64,000 nucleotides of DNA from positions 1 through 64,000 of the forward strand of contig MBFK01000030.1 of the NCBI GenBank assembly GCA_001704765.1, read 5' to 3'. Below are positions 46,661 to 55,630 of this stretch, one piece after another. The DNA is from Sinorhizobium shofinae. Lineage in GTDB: Bacteria; Pseudomonadota; Alphaproteobacteria; Rhizobiales; Rhizobiaceae. The notes under the pieces are model-generated. The model saw only the letters and a program-made list of their open reading frames with translations. It ran no database searches and was not told the DNA's origin. A program made the position numbers and the translations under genes. How positions within the stretch are numbered: position 1 is the first letter of the stretch; each line of letters opens with the position of its first letter.

Positions 46661-46930
46661 CTAGTCGGTTGCGCCCTCGACCGGTGTGCGGTGTATCGTT
46701 TCGACCCAGACATCGATGGGTCCGAGCGAGCATCCCATTTCCATCATGTCGATCAGATCCATGGGTCCCACGATCTCGAGTTCGATCCTGTCGGAACTGG
46801 TATGAGATATGGCCTGCGAGAGCCCGAGCTTGGCGGCATGGCGCCGGATCCAGGGAACGAAGGAGGCGGCATCAAGATCGCCAACAATCGTCATCCGCTC
46901 CCGGGACTGGCTCTGATGTCGCTCCGTCAT
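46661..46930 (-). CDS. Acylphosphatase-like small protein, catalytic residues not conserved
   Basis: An 89-residue protein with the pattern of the acylphosphatase fold (MTIVGDLDAASFVPWIRRHA, then DRIELEIVGPMDLIDMMEMG and GPIDVWVETIHRTP). In active enzymes the loop reads GxVQGVxFR and an Asn follows in the next strand. Here the loop is GDLDAASFVPW and the Asn region is SHTSSD, so the substrate-binding Arg and Asn appear to be lost. A ribosome site AAAGG-like sequence lies upstream. It stands alone between the split-oxygenase operon and the GMC gene. Function unknown. Confidence 0.6.
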   Translation of the reverse strand: MTERHQSQSRERMTIVGDLDAASFVPWIRRHAAKLGLSQAISHTSSDRIELEIVGPMDLIDMMEMGCSLGPIDVWVETIHRTPVEGATD

Positions 46931-47207
46931 GAAAGGACCTCACGCTCGGTATCATGGCCTACAGCATAGCGCCTGAATAAACTTGCGAAAGGGTGATCGA
47001 CGAGTGCACAAGGCGCGGCAATTGCAGAGAGTGCCCCGGTCTATACGCATATCCGTGACACCCTTCATCCAAACGGGCACCATCCGGAATGTGTGCCGCT
47101 TCGGTGGGATGAGGACGGCGACCCTTTCGATAGGAAGATCTTCCAGGCGACCGTCCGCGAGAACACATCGCTCATGCCTTCGCGCTTTGGAGCCGGGCGA
47201 GATGTCC

Positions 47208-48860
47208 CTATAGTTCTCCCGTGCGGTACTGATCGACCAGCCACCGACAGGCGCGCAGTGTCAGCGCCATGACGGTCAGCGTTGTGCCAGCCACACCGCT
47301 CCCCGGAAAAGCGCTGGCATCGGTGACGAGGACATTCGGCGCATCCCAGAGCTGGTTGTAAGGATTGAGCACCGAGACCGTCGGGTTCTCACCCATCCGC
47401 GCGCCACCCGTCTCATGGATGGCAGCGCCCATGCACATGGTCTTGCCGAACCATTTGCGGAACATGAAGCGGCTAAAGGCATCGGCGTCGGGGAAGGCGC
47501 CCCTGCCCATCTCCTTGAGACCGGTGGGCGAGCCGATGAATTCTAGGTCGCCGCCGACTTCCGTCACTATCCTGATCAGCGTTTCCTCCTGCCGGCGCAG
47601 GAGTGCATGCTCTTCCTCATGCATCACGCAGCGGATATGCGGAACGGGAATGCTCCAGGCGTCCTTGCGGTTGGGATCGAGCGTGATGCGGTTGTCGGCA
47701 TAGGGCAGCATACGGCCGAAGCCGAAGAAGGCGAGGCGCGCATCGGTGTCCTCGGCGACCGGCGCGCGGCCGATGCTGCCCTGGTAGTCGAAGTCGCCGC
47801 GGGCGGCGTCGCCCTCGCCGAAGCGGGGAATAAAGATTCCGCCCGAGGGGTTGTAGAAAGGGTCCGTCGGAGCAGATTCGTCGAGCGCCCAGCCCTTCGC
47901 CTTCGAGAAAGAGCCGAAGGCCAGACACGGAAGCTGGTCCATGAAAAAGCGACCGAGAACGCCCGAGCTGTTGCCGAGCCCGTCCGGATGTTTCGCTGAC
48001 GCCGAATTCAGAAGGAGGCGCACGCTTTCGATCGGGGAGGCGCACAGCACCACGGTCGCGGCGCGGGCGGTCTCCACCTTGCCAGTGTTACGGTCGATGA
48101 ATTCCGCGCCCGTAGCAAGACCCGTGCGTTCGTGCGTCGTGACGCGGCGAACGACGGCGTCATATCGGAGCGTCAGACAGCCGGTTTCCCGGGCTTCCCG
48201 CAGCGGGCGCGGCACGCGTTCGCCGTCCGGGGCGATGTACCGCCAGGAAACTACGTGCCTCTCCGGCCAGCGGCTCTCGACGGCCTGCTTGAAAACTTGC
48301 TCCGCCGGCGTGACGCTCGCGGGTCTTGCGTAGACGCCGTCCGGCAGGGTCGGAACATCGTCCTTGTTTCCGTAAAGCCCAAGATAGGATTCCACCTCAT
48401 CGTAGAAAGGCGCCAGCTCGTCATAGGAGATCGGCCAGTCCTCGCCCTTGCCGGTTCGCGACCTGATCTTGAAATCCTCGTCCGTCCAGCGCAGCAGCAC
48501 CCGGCCGAAACTGTGCAGGCGGCCGCCGCCCTGCCGGCCCCGGATCCAGAGGAAGGGGGCATCCTTCGGCGTCGTGTAGGGGTTCTTGCGGTCGTTGACG
48601 AAGAAGTGGCTGAAACGCTCGGTGAAAAAGGCCGCGCGCGCCTGGATCGGCTGGCCTTTGACCGTGGCTCGCGCGCGCTCCCAGATATTGATGCTACTTG
48701 CGGGCGCCTTCTTGCGGGCGGGATCGAAATCCTTCGGTCCGACGGCGGGACCGGCTTCGAGAAGCAGCACCGACAGGCCTTGCGCCGTCAGTTCTTTTAC
48801 CGCGAAGGAACCCGCCGCGCCGGAGCCAATCACCAGCGCATCATAGACGATCTGAGACAT
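47208..48860 (-). CDS. GMC-family FAD-dependent oxidoreductase
   Basis: A 550-residue flavoprotein. The FAD Rossmann motif VIGSGAAGSFAVKEL with LLLEAGP begins at residue 9. The GMC signature regions are GGGRLHSFGRVLLRW and CASPIESVRLLLNSA, and the C-terminal catalytic region contains HETGGARMGENP and VTDASAFPGSGVAGTTLTVM. No signal peptide is present. The ATG at 48860 is chosen because the frame upstream lacks family similarity. It is the last gene of the LacI-controlled operon, 84 bp after the ATPase. Many rhizobial GMC proteins in such operons oxidise sugars or polyols at C3, usually with a small partner subunit; none is seen here. Confidence 0.85.
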   Translation of the reverse strand: MSQIVYDALVIGSGAAGSFAVKELTAQGLSVLLLEAGPAVGPKDFDPARKKAPASSINIWERARATVKGQPIQARAAFFTERFSHFFVNDRKNPYTTPKDAPFLWIRGRQGGGRLHSFGRVLLRWTDEDFKIRSRTGKGEDWPISYDELAPFYDEVESYLGLYGNKDDVPTLPDGVYARPASVTPAEQVFKQAVESRWPERHVVSWRYIAPDGERVPRPLREARETGCLTLRYDAVVRRVTTHERTGLATGAEFIDRNTGKVETARAATVVLCASPIESVRLLLNSASAKHPDGLGNSSGVLGRFFMDQLPCLAFGSFSKAKGWALDESAPTDPFYNPSGGIFIPRFGEGDAARGDFDYQGSIGRAPVAEDTDARLAFFGFGRMLPYADNRITLDPNRKDAWSIPVPHIRCVMHEEEHALLRRQEETLIRIVTEVGGDLEFIGSPTGLKEMGRGAFPDADAFSRFMFRKWFGKTMCMGAAIHETGGARMGENPTVSVLNPYNQLWDAPNVLVTDASAFPGSGVAGTTLTVMALTLRACRWLVDQYRTGEL

Positions 48861-48944
48861 GTATTTCCAAATCCTGTCCTGGTGCAATTCCTCAAAGAAG
48901 CGCGAAACGCGTCCGGAATTGCGAGAAAACAAAGGGATAGCGCG

Positions 48945-50027
48945 TCACAAGCGCGATCCGTCGGCGCCGAAGAGGGACGCCTTCGTAATGTCGAGCCCGG
49001 GTGCCAAGGCGTCGCCGGACTGCAGAGTGACGTCGCCCATGAGCCGGAGCGAGAGGCTTTGGCCCGCCCAGTCGAACCAGAGAACGGCATCCGAACCCAT
49101 CGGCTCGACGACGGAGACGCGACTGGAAATGCTGGGCAGGCCGCCCGCCGCGCCGTCGAGCACCAGGTGTTCGGGGCGGAAGCCGAGCGTTGCCGGCCCT
49201 TCCGCCGCGGCCGCCTGGAAGGAATAGCCGGAGAGATCGACGGCAAGCCCGTTGCACAGGAAGACCGGCGAACCGTTGCTGCGGTCGATCCGACCCTCGA
49301 TGAAGTTCATCGCCGGAGCGCCGATGAAGCCGGCCACGAAGAGATTGGCCGGGCGGTGATAGATTTCGGCTGGCGAGGCGAGCTGCTGGATCACGCCGTC
49401 CCGCATGATCGCGATTCGATCGGCAAGCGTCAGAGCCTCGATCTGATCATGGGTGACGTAGATCATGGTGTTGCCGAGGCTCTGGTGCAGCTTCTTGATC
49501 TCGACGCGCAATTCGTTGCGCAGCTTTGCGTCGAGGTTGGAGAGCGGCTCGTCGAACAGGAAGACATCCACTTCGCGTACCAGCGCCCGGCCGATTGCGA
49601 CGCGTTGGCGCTGGCCGCCAGAAAGCTCGGCGGGACGCCGGTCGAGCAGCTTGTCAAGATGGAGGAGGGCCGCCGTGCGCGCGACACGGGCTTCGATCTC
49701 GGCCTTCGGCAGGCCGGCGACGCGCAGTCCGAAGGAGAGGTTCTTCCTGACCGACATGCGCGGATAGAGCGCGTAGGACTGGAAAACCATGCCGATGCCG
49801 CGGTCCTTCGGCTCGTCCCAGGTGACGTTCTTGCCGGAGATCCAGATCTCGCCGCCGGTGATGTCCTGAAGGCCGGCGATCGCGTTCAAAAGCGTGGACT
49901 TGCCGCAGCCGGAAGGGCCGAGCAGGACCAGGAACTCCCGGGGCGCGATGTCGATCGACATCTTCTCGATCACCGTATGGTCGCCATAGGCGATCTTCAG
50001 ATCCTTGATGGAGACAGCAGATTGCAT
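48945..50027 (-). CDS. MalK/UgpC-type carbohydrate ABC transporter ATPase
   Basis: A 360-residue ATPase with Walker A GPSGCGKST, signature LSGGQRQRVAIGRAL, Walker B VFLFDEPLSNLDA, switch YVTHDQIEALTL and a C-terminal OB-fold (TOBE) regulatory region with LGFRPEHLVLDG. This is the normal length for the CUT1 family. It follows the second permease by 8 bp and energises the importer encoded upstream. Confidence 0.92.
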   Translation of the reverse strand: MQSAVSIKDLKIAYGDHTVIEKMSIDIAPREFLVLLGPSGCGKSTLLNAIAGLQDITGGEIWISGKNVTWDEPKDRGIGMVFQSYALYPRMSVRKNLSFGLRVAGLPKAEIEARVARTAALLHLDKLLDRRPAELSGGQRQRVAIGRALVREVDVFLFDEPLSNLDAKLRNELRVEIKKLHQSLGNTMIYVTHDQIEALTLADRIAIMRDGVIQQLASPAEIYHRPANLFVAGFIGAPAMNFIEGRIDRSNGSPVFLCNGLAVDLSGYSFQAAAAEGPATLGFRPEHLVLDGAAGGLPSISSRVSVVEPMGSDAVLWFDWAGQSLSLRLMGDVTLQSGDALAPGLDITKASLFGADGSRL

Positions 50028-50035
50028 GGAAAGCG

Positions 50036-50920
50036 TTAACCCTTGACTGCGCCGGCGGCGATGCCACGCACGAACCAGCGGCCGGACAGGAAATAGATGG
50101 CGAGCGGGACGATGGCGGTCAGGATCGTCGCTGCCATGTTCACGTTGTAAGTGCGTTCACCCATCGTGGTGTTGACGATGTTGTTGAGCTGCACCGTCAT
50201 CGGCAGGTTGTCGCGCCCGGCGAAGACGAGACCGAGCAGGAAGTCGTTCCAGATCCCGGTGAACTGGAGCATGGAGACCACGACGATCATCGGAACCGCC
50301 ATGGGCAGCATGATCTCGAAAAAGATGCGCCAGAAGCCGGCGCCATCGACGCGCGCCGCCTTGCAGAGCTCTTCCGGCACGCTGACGAAATAGTTGCGGA
50401 AGAGCAGCGTCACCAGCGGCAGGCCGAAGATGACGTGGACGAGGATGATGCCGGCTAGCGAGTTGTAGAGGTCGATATTCGCCATGGCCCGGACCATCGG
50501 ATAGAGGAAGATCTGGTAGGGGATCAAGCCACCGGCCATCAGCAGCCCGAACAGCACGCTCGCCCCGCGCGGCCGCCAGAGCGACAGCGCATAGCCGTTG
50601 ACGGCGCCGATGAAGACCGACAGGGCAACCGAAGGAACCGTGATCGCGAAGGAATTCCAGAAGCCGGTGCGGATGCCGACGCAAACCGTTCCCATGCAGG
50701 CGCCGGACCAGGCGGTGATCCAGGCGGAGATGTCGAGCGTCTCCGGGAGGGCGAAGATGCGCCCCAGCCGGATCTCGTCCATTGTCTTCAGCGACGTGAC
50801 TATCATGGCGTAGAGCGGCAGCAGGAAGAACAGAGCCGCGATCACGAGGAAGGCGTAGAGGCCGATGCGGCCCGCCGTCATGTGCGTCGGCCTGGGGCCG
50901 TTGGGATGCGTACGGGCCAT
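50036..50920 (-). CDS. MalG-type carbohydrate ABC transporter permease
   Basis: A 294-residue permease with six predicted helices. The EAA loop is ELCKAARVDGAGFWRIFFEIMLP, and GIAAGAVKG is the typical MalG C-terminus. ATG 50920 overlaps the stop of the MalF-like gene (TGATG). It forms the channel with the upstream permease. Sugar specificity is not readable from the sequence. Confidence 0.9.
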   Translation of the reverse strand: MARTHPNGPRPTHMTAGRIGLYAFLVIAALFFLLPLYAMIVTSLKTMDEIRLGRIFALPETLDISAWITAWSGACMGTVCVGIRTGFWNSFAITVPSVALSVFIGAVNGYALSLWRPRGASVLFGLLMAGGLIPYQIFLYPMVRAMANIDLYNSLAGIILVHVIFGLPLVTLLFRNYFVSVPEELCKAARVDGAGFWRIFFEIMLPMAVPMIVVVSMLQFTGIWNDFLLGLVFAGRDNLPMTVQLNNIVNTTMGERTYNVNMAATILTAIVPLAIYFLSGRWFVRGIAAGAVKG

Positions 50921-51807
50921 CACGCGGCTCCCTTTGGTCTGTTGCGCATGTACATCGCATAGCGGAACGGGGCGACCGCGATGATCACGCTAAGGACGAG
51001 CACGGTGGCGCCCGCCGTCGCAAGCCCGAGGTTCTGGCGCCCGAACAGGTTGTCCATGATGAACTTGGCCGGCACTTCTGTCGAATTGCCGGGGCCGCCA
51101 TTGGTCATGGCAACCACGATGTCGTAAGTCTTGATCACGCCCATGGCGAGCAGCATGCCGGCGGCAGCCAGCGCCGGCCCAAGCTGTGGCAGGATGATCG
51201 AGACATAGATGCGCCAGACGGGAATGCCGTCTATCCGGGCGGCCTTCCATTGCTCGGCCTCGATGCCGCGCATGCCGGCAAGCGCGATGACCATGACCAA
51301 CCCCGCGCCCTGCCATATACCGGCCAGCACGAGCGCGTAGATCGCCATGTTGCGGTTGACCACCCAGTCGAGGACGAATGTCTCCCAGCCGAGCGAACGC
51401 ACACTTGCCTGGATGCCGAGCGTCGGATTGAGCATCCACTGCCAGATCAGGCCCGTCACGACGAAGGACATGGCATAGGGATATAGGAAGATGGTCCTGA
51501 AAGCGTTTTCGAAGCGGATCTTGCGGTCGAGAGCGGCGGCCAGCAGAAAGCCGAGCACCAGGCAGCCGCCCACGTAGAGCACGCCGAAAATCAGGACATT
51601 GTGAAGCGAAGCCAGCCATTTGGCGGAGGAAAAGAGCTTCACATACTGGGCGAACCCGACATAGTTCGACGAGGGAAAGAGGGTCGAGTCCGTGAACGAC
51701 AGGCGGATCGACCACACCATGGTGCCGATATAGACCACGATAGCGGCGAACCATGTCGGCAACAGTGCGAAGGTCGCGGAAAAGTTGCGCTTGCGTGTGG
51801 TGTGCAT
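50920..51807 (-). CDS. MalF-type carbohydrate ABC transporter permease
   Basis: A 295-residue permease. Helix 1 (ATFALLPTWFAAIVVYIGTM) is followed by SFTDSTLFPSSNYVGFAQY, the EAA loop EQWKAARIDGIPVWRIYVSI and the MTNGGPGNSTEVPA segment. The ATG at 51807 is preferred because the open frame to 51867 adds a proline-rich leader with no ribosome site. It overlaps the MalG-like gene. Confidence 0.9.
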   Translation of the reverse strand: MHTTRKRNFSATFALLPTWFAAIVVYIGTMVWSIRLSFTDSTLFPSSNYVGFAQYVKLFSSAKWLASLHNVLIFGVLYVGGCLVLGFLLAAALDRKIRFENAFRTIFLYPYAMSFVVTGLIWQWMLNPTLGIQASVRSLGWETFVLDWVVNRNMAIYALVLAGIWQGAGLVMVIALAGMRGIEAEQWKAARIDGIPVWRIYVSIILPQLGPALAAAGMLLAMGVIKTYDIVVAMTNGGPGNSTEVPAKFIMDNLFGRQNLGLATAGATVLVLSVIIAVAPFRYAMYMRNRPKGAA

Positions 51808-51906
51808 CGGCCAGCTCTTTGACGGACGGAAGGCAAGGGCTCGTGCCGCCGCAAGAGGCGGCGGCAATTGCAGCGCCGGGGTCAGGCCGGCGTCGCGGCC
51901 CCTATC

Positions 51907-53139
51907 CTACTCGAAGATCGAGAAGAAATTCTCCGCGCCAGAGACTGCGTCCTGCGAACCGCTGCTCCAGTATTCGTCGACGAAGTCATCGAGCAGGCCG
52001 ACCTGCTGGGGCGTGAGCACGATTGCCTGGTCCGGCACGATGTTGCCCGCAGTCATCAGTTCGAGGCCTTTCCGAGCGCAGACGTCCAGCTTGGACTTGT
52101 CGACGTCGGAACGCATCGGAACCGAACCTTTCTTGAGCGAGAACTCGAGCTGGACCGCCGGGTCCATCACGACTTCGGCGAGCAACTTCTGGGCGTTGTC
52201 GGTCTCGGCATTGGCGGTCTTGGGGAACCAGATGGAGTCGGCGATATAGACCATGCCGGGGGATTCCGGGGTGATCATGCAGCCGTAATCCTTGCCCGCT
52301 TCCTTGCCGGCGACAGTGAATTCGCCCTTGGCCCAGTCGCCCATGAACTGCACGCCGGCCTTGCCGGTGATGACCATGGCGGTAGCGTCGTTCCAGTTGC
52401 GGCCGGCGGCGCCGTCATCAACATAGCCACGCAGCTTGCCGAGGATTTCCAGCGTCTTCTTCACGCCCTCGACGGAGGCTTCGCTCTTGTCCTTGTCGAC
52501 ATAGATTTTCAGGAAGCCGTCGATCCCGACCCGGGAGAGGAGGATCATATTAAAGACCTTCGTCTGCTGCCAGGGTTGGCCGCCCCAGGCGACCGGAACG
52601 ATGCCGGCGGCCTTCAGCTTGTCGAGGCCGGCGAAGAATTCGTCCCAGCTCTTGGGCTCTTCCGCGATCCCCGCCTTTTCGAAGGCCTGCTTCGAATAGA
52701 AGACCCAGCTTTCGCCGTGCGCGCCGGTCGGCGCGAGATAGACTTCGCCATTGTAAGAGATGAGGTCGTAGATCGACTTCGGCAGGGCATCCGCCCACTT
52801 GCCGGCCGCAGCCACATCGGCGATGGGGTTCATCAGGCTCTGGTTGACGAAATCGGCGGCCGCCAAGCCGATGACGCCCTGCTTGGCGCCCGGCGCATCG
52901 CCCGCCACGATGCGGTTCTGGAAGGCTGCATCGGCGGCGCCGAATCCGGCGATGGAGGAGTCCTTCCACACGCCGCCGCGCTTCTCGAACTCGGTCTTGA
53001 TGACGTTCAGGGCGGCTGATTCGCCTCCCGAGGTCCACGACGACATGATCTCGATCGTCGGCTTGTCCTCGGCATGGACGGGAGCAAGCGTGGCGACAAG
53101 CGCCACGCCGGCCAGAAACAGTTTCATCTTCTTGTTCAT
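51907..53139 (-). CDS. Carbohydrate ABC transporter substrate-binding protein
   Basis: A 410-residue periplasmic sugar-binding protein (SBP_bac_1). The signal peptide MKLFLAGVALVATLAPVHAE is followed by IEIMSSWTSGGESAALNVIK and SWDEFFAGLDKLKAAGIVPV, typical of the family. GAGGTGG lies before the ATG. The C-terminal region (NFFSIFE) is short and acidic. It is second in the LacI-controlled operon, 60 bp after the epimerase. Confidence 0.9.
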   Translation of the reverse strand: MNKKMKLFLAGVALVATLAPVHAEDKPTIEIMSSWTSGGESAALNVIKTEFEKRGGVWKDSSIAGFGAADAAFQNRIVAGDAPGAKQGVIGLAAADFVNQSLMNPIADVAAAGKWADALPKSIYDLISYNGEVYLAPTGAHGESWVFYSKQAFEKAGIAEEPKSWDEFFAGLDKLKAAGIVPVAWGGQPWQQTKVFNMILLSRVGIDGFLKIYVDKDKSEASVEGVKKTLEILGKLRGYVDDGAAGRNWNDATAMVITGKAGVQFMGDWAKGEFTVAGKEAGKDYGCMITPESPGMVYIADSIWFPKTANAETDNAQKLLAEVVMDPAVQLEFSLKKGSVPMRSDVDKSKLDVCARKGLELMTAGNIVPDQAIVLTPQQVGLLDDFVDEYWSSGSQDAVSGAENFFSIFE

Positions 53140-53199
53140 CGTTCCACCTCTTCAAAAGGGCCCTCTTGGCGGGGCCGTTGGTCGTCTTGGGATTTAAAG

Positions 53200-54153
53200 T
53201 CAGCGATAGATCGGCAGCAGCGCCTGCCGGACGAGCGTGAGCCCGTTGGCGATGTCGCGCACCGGATCGGGCGCGGCATCGAGCTCGAGGATCGCCCAGC
53301 CTTCGAAGCCTCGGTCGCGGAGCAGGCGGATCCAAGCTGGCCAATCAACCCGGCCGAGACCGAAGCCGCAGAAATAGGGCCGGTGGCGATCGTGGATGTG
53401 CTCGTCGATGGGCGTATCGGCGGGCATTGGCCCGATCGCATCCTTCCAGTGGGCGATGATCACCCGTTCGTGATGGCGATCGACGAGCTGGACGGGGTCT
53501 GAGCCGGCGACAATTATATGGGCCGTGTCCGGGCACATATGCACATAGGTCGGGTCGGTCAGCATCATCATGAGATCCACGTCGCGCGCGGCGGCAAAGA
53601 TGGAATGGGCTTCGGTGTGCAGGGCAAGCCGGACGCCCTGGGCATAAAGGATCGCGCCGAGCCGGTTGAGGAAATCGGCGATCACCTTCGCGCGGTCGAA
53701 ATCGTGGAACTTAACCGGCTGGGCGCCGAGCGTCTGACGAAGTGGCGCGCCGATCACCACGATGTCGCTGCCGCAGGCCTTGAGGAAGTGGGCATATCTT
53801 TCGGCCGTCTCGATGATTGCGCGCTGGGCTTCGGGTTGCGCGAAATCGCCGGCGGCTTCCAGTTCCGCGAAAAAACCGCTGCACAGCATGAGGCCGCGCT
53901 TGGAGAGTTCCGCCGCGAAAGCCTCGACAGAGCCGTAAGTCTTGATCGCGTCCTGCCAATTGAAGGGCGAGAAGGTTAGCTCGACGCCGGTGACGCCAGA
54001 GGCCTGCACGCCGTCCAGGATCTTGTCCCAGAAGGCGCGCGGCTGGGTGCGGGCGTAGTCCACGATCGCGTCATGGCTGTCGACGCCCCAGAAGCCGGGA
54101 TGGAAGAAAGTCACGAGATCGACGCCGAAGCGGAGCCTGTCGCCAGAAGCCAT
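53200..54153 (-). CDS. Sugar phosphate isomerase/epimerase family protein (IolE/IolI-like TIM barrel)
   Basis: A 317-residue AP-endonuclease-2-type TIM barrel. Metal-site motifs are GVTGVELTFSPFNW, LALHTEAHSIF (Glu and His), MCPDTAHIIVAGSDP (Asp and His) and IIAHWKDAIG, followed by GFGLGRVDWPAWIRLLRDRG and ILELD (C-terminal Glu ligand). Relatives include inosose dehydratases and 3-keto-sugar epimerases. With a GMC oxidoreductase in the same operon, isomerisation or dehydration of a keto-sugar is a reasonable inference. It is the first gene, divergent from the LacI regulator. Confidence 0.87.
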   Translation of the reverse strand: MASGDRLRFGVDLVTFFHPGFWGVDSHDAIVDYARTQPRAFWDKILDGVQASGVTGVELTFSPFNWQDAIKTYGSVEAFAAELSKRGLMLCSGFFAELEAAGDFAQPEAQRAIIETAERYAHFLKACGSDIVVIGAPLRQTLGAQPVKFHDFDRAKVIADFLNRLGAILYAQGVRLALHTEAHSIFAAARDVDLMMMLTDPTYVHMCPDTAHIIVAGSDPVQLVDRHHERVIIAHWKDAIGPMPADTPIDEHIHDRHRPYFCGFGLGRVDWPAWIRLLRDRGFEGWAILELDAAPDPVRDIANGLTLVRQALLPIYR

Positions 54154-54242
54154 AGTCAGTCCATTCCTCAGGCATGCCTTACCCGCTTGCAGAAACGTCG
54201 GTCCGCATCAAATAAGTCATGATTTTTCAACGCATTAGATTT

Positions 54243-54258
54243 TGGCAATCGTTTGCCA
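54243..54258. promoter_or_regulatory. LacI-family operator 1
   Basis: TGGCAA-TCGT-TTGCCA is a near-perfect palindrome of LacI/GalR type with a central CG. It lies 90 bp upstream of the epimerase start in the divergent promoter. Confidence 0.7.
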
Positions 54259-54302
54259 TGACTAGATAATAGTCAAGCTGTTTTTTTACGCAAGCGATTT
54301 TT

Positions 54303-54316
54303 GGCAAACGTTTGCT
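54303..54316. promoter_or_regulatory. LacI-family operator 2
   Basis: GGCAAACGTTTGCT contains the perfect 12-bp palindrome GCAAACGTTTGC, closely matching operator 1. It lies 58 bp before the LacI gene. The centres of the two sites are about 59 bp apart, which would permit looping or joint repression of both promoters. Confidence 0.72.
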
Positions 54317-54373
54317 ATAAAGCATCGGTTGCCCTAGAATTCCAGGCGAAGCATCCGGAGGAAAGAAAGAAAC

Positions 54374-55444
54374 GTGAGCAAAAACAAGGATGTGCCCGGG
54401 GAGGAGCAATCAGGCCCATTGATGGCAGACGTAGCGCGGCTCGCCGGCGTCGCGATTTCCACGGTCAGCCGGGCGCTCGCCAATCCCGGGCGAGTGAACG
54501 AGAAGACGCGCGCCAAGATCGACGCGGCCGCCAAGCAGCTGGGCTACACCCCGAACGCGATGGCGCGCGGCCTGAGGGTCGGCAAATCCAATATCATCAT
54601 GATCATCCTGCCGGGATCGCTGCATTATGGTGCCTCCCAGATCATCCCGCAGGTGCTGCAGAGCATCAATAAATCGCTGATCCAGGGTGGCCACAACCTG
54701 ATGATCGCCAACCTCGATCGCGACGAAACCTCCGAACGGCACATTCTCGATCTCGCCTTCGGTGGCACGGTTCGCGGAGCCATCATCCTGTCGTCCAAAC
54801 TTCCGGAGGTCGACGGGCGGTCTCTTGCGAATGCGGGCCTGCCGATCGTCTCGATGCTGCTCGACATGAGCGATGCCGGACTACCGAGCGTCGTGACGAA
54901 CGACCGCGAAGCGGTGCGTGAAGTGACGGCCGAGCTGATCCGGCTGGGGCATCGGCGGTTCCTCTATATCGCCGGCCCCGAGGGCAACTATCACGACGTG
55001 GAACGTTATGGCGGCGTTATCGAGGCTTTGGATCAAGCAGGACTCCCGGCGGAGGCGGTGTCGCGCTCTGGAGGCAATCTCGATTACCAACACGGCTTCG
55101 AAATCGGCATTCAGGCGGCAGGCGATTTCGCGCGGTTGACAGAGAAGCCGACGGCGGTAATCGCCACCAGTGATGACATGGCCATATCGTTCGTCAGTTG
55201 TGTACAGCGGACCGGCTTGAGCATTCCCAGTGATCTGTCCGTCGTCTCATTCGATGGTTCGCCGGTTTGCGAATTCTGTTCTCCACCGCTCTCGACAATC
55301 GAACAGCCCGTGGAAGAAATGGGCCAGGCGGCAGTGGCTCTCCTCCTCGACGCCATAGGGCGGACGGAAAAGGAGCTGACGACGCGCACTGTTATCCGCA
55401 GCAAGCTTATCCTGCGCGAGAGCATGGCCGCCCCGAAGAGCTGA
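54374..55444 (+). CDS. LacI-family transcriptional regulator
   Basis: A 356-residue repressor. The helix-turn-helix (MADVARLAGVAISTVSRALA) and hinge (LGYTPNAMARGLRVGKS) are followed by a periplasmic-binding-protein-like effector domain (IIMIILPGSLHYGASQII, LRLGHRRFLYIAGP-like, DLSVVSFDGSPVCEFCSPPL). The GTG start at 54374 has GGAGGAAAG upstream. The two operators in the divergent promoter make it the likely repressor of the carbohydrate operon on the minus strand and of itself. Inducer unknown. Confidence 0.9.
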   Translation: MSKNKDVPGEEQSGPLMADVARLAGVAISTVSRALANPGRVNEKTRAKIDAAAKQLGYTPNAMARGLRVGKSNIIMIILPGSLHYGASQIIPQVLQSINKSLIQGGHNLMIANLDRDETSERHILDLAFGGTVRGAIILSSKLPEVDGRSLANAGLPIVSMLLDMSDAGLPSVVTNDREAVREVTAELIRLGHRRFLYIAGPEGNYHDVERYGGVIEALDQAGLPAEAVSRSGGNLDYQHGFEIGIQAAGDFARLTEKPTAVIATSDDMAISFVSCVQRTGLSIPSDLSVVSFDGSPVCEFCSPPLSTIEQPVEEMGQAAVALLLDAIGRTEKELTTRTVIRSKLILRESMAAPKS

Positions 55445-55630
55445 AACTGCATATCCCGGGCCGCGCGGCCTTTGCAAGCGGACGCAACTGTGACTAACCA
55501 CATGCCTCCTTGCAATACAGAGTGTCGATGGTTCGAATCCGTTCAAGGCGGTGCATCACAAATCCCGCAGATTGACCAGAACCGTTCGAGGGCGGCCGAG
55601 CCGGTGCCCTGCTGCGGATGGCGAGGACGT

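Noticed and set aside
48132..50039. Very long plus-strand open frame (635 codons)
   Set aside because: It is antisense to the GMC oxidoreductase and MalK-like genes, which have intact motifs and ribosome sites. Its product shows no recognisable domain; such frames are common opposite GC-rich genes.
55446..55560. Possible tRNA gene
   Set aside because: GATGG-TTCGAAT-CCGTT (55527-55543) looks like a T-arm, but no D-arm, anticodon arm, matching acceptor stem or CCA end could be built. At most it is a tRNA 3'-end relic or chance.
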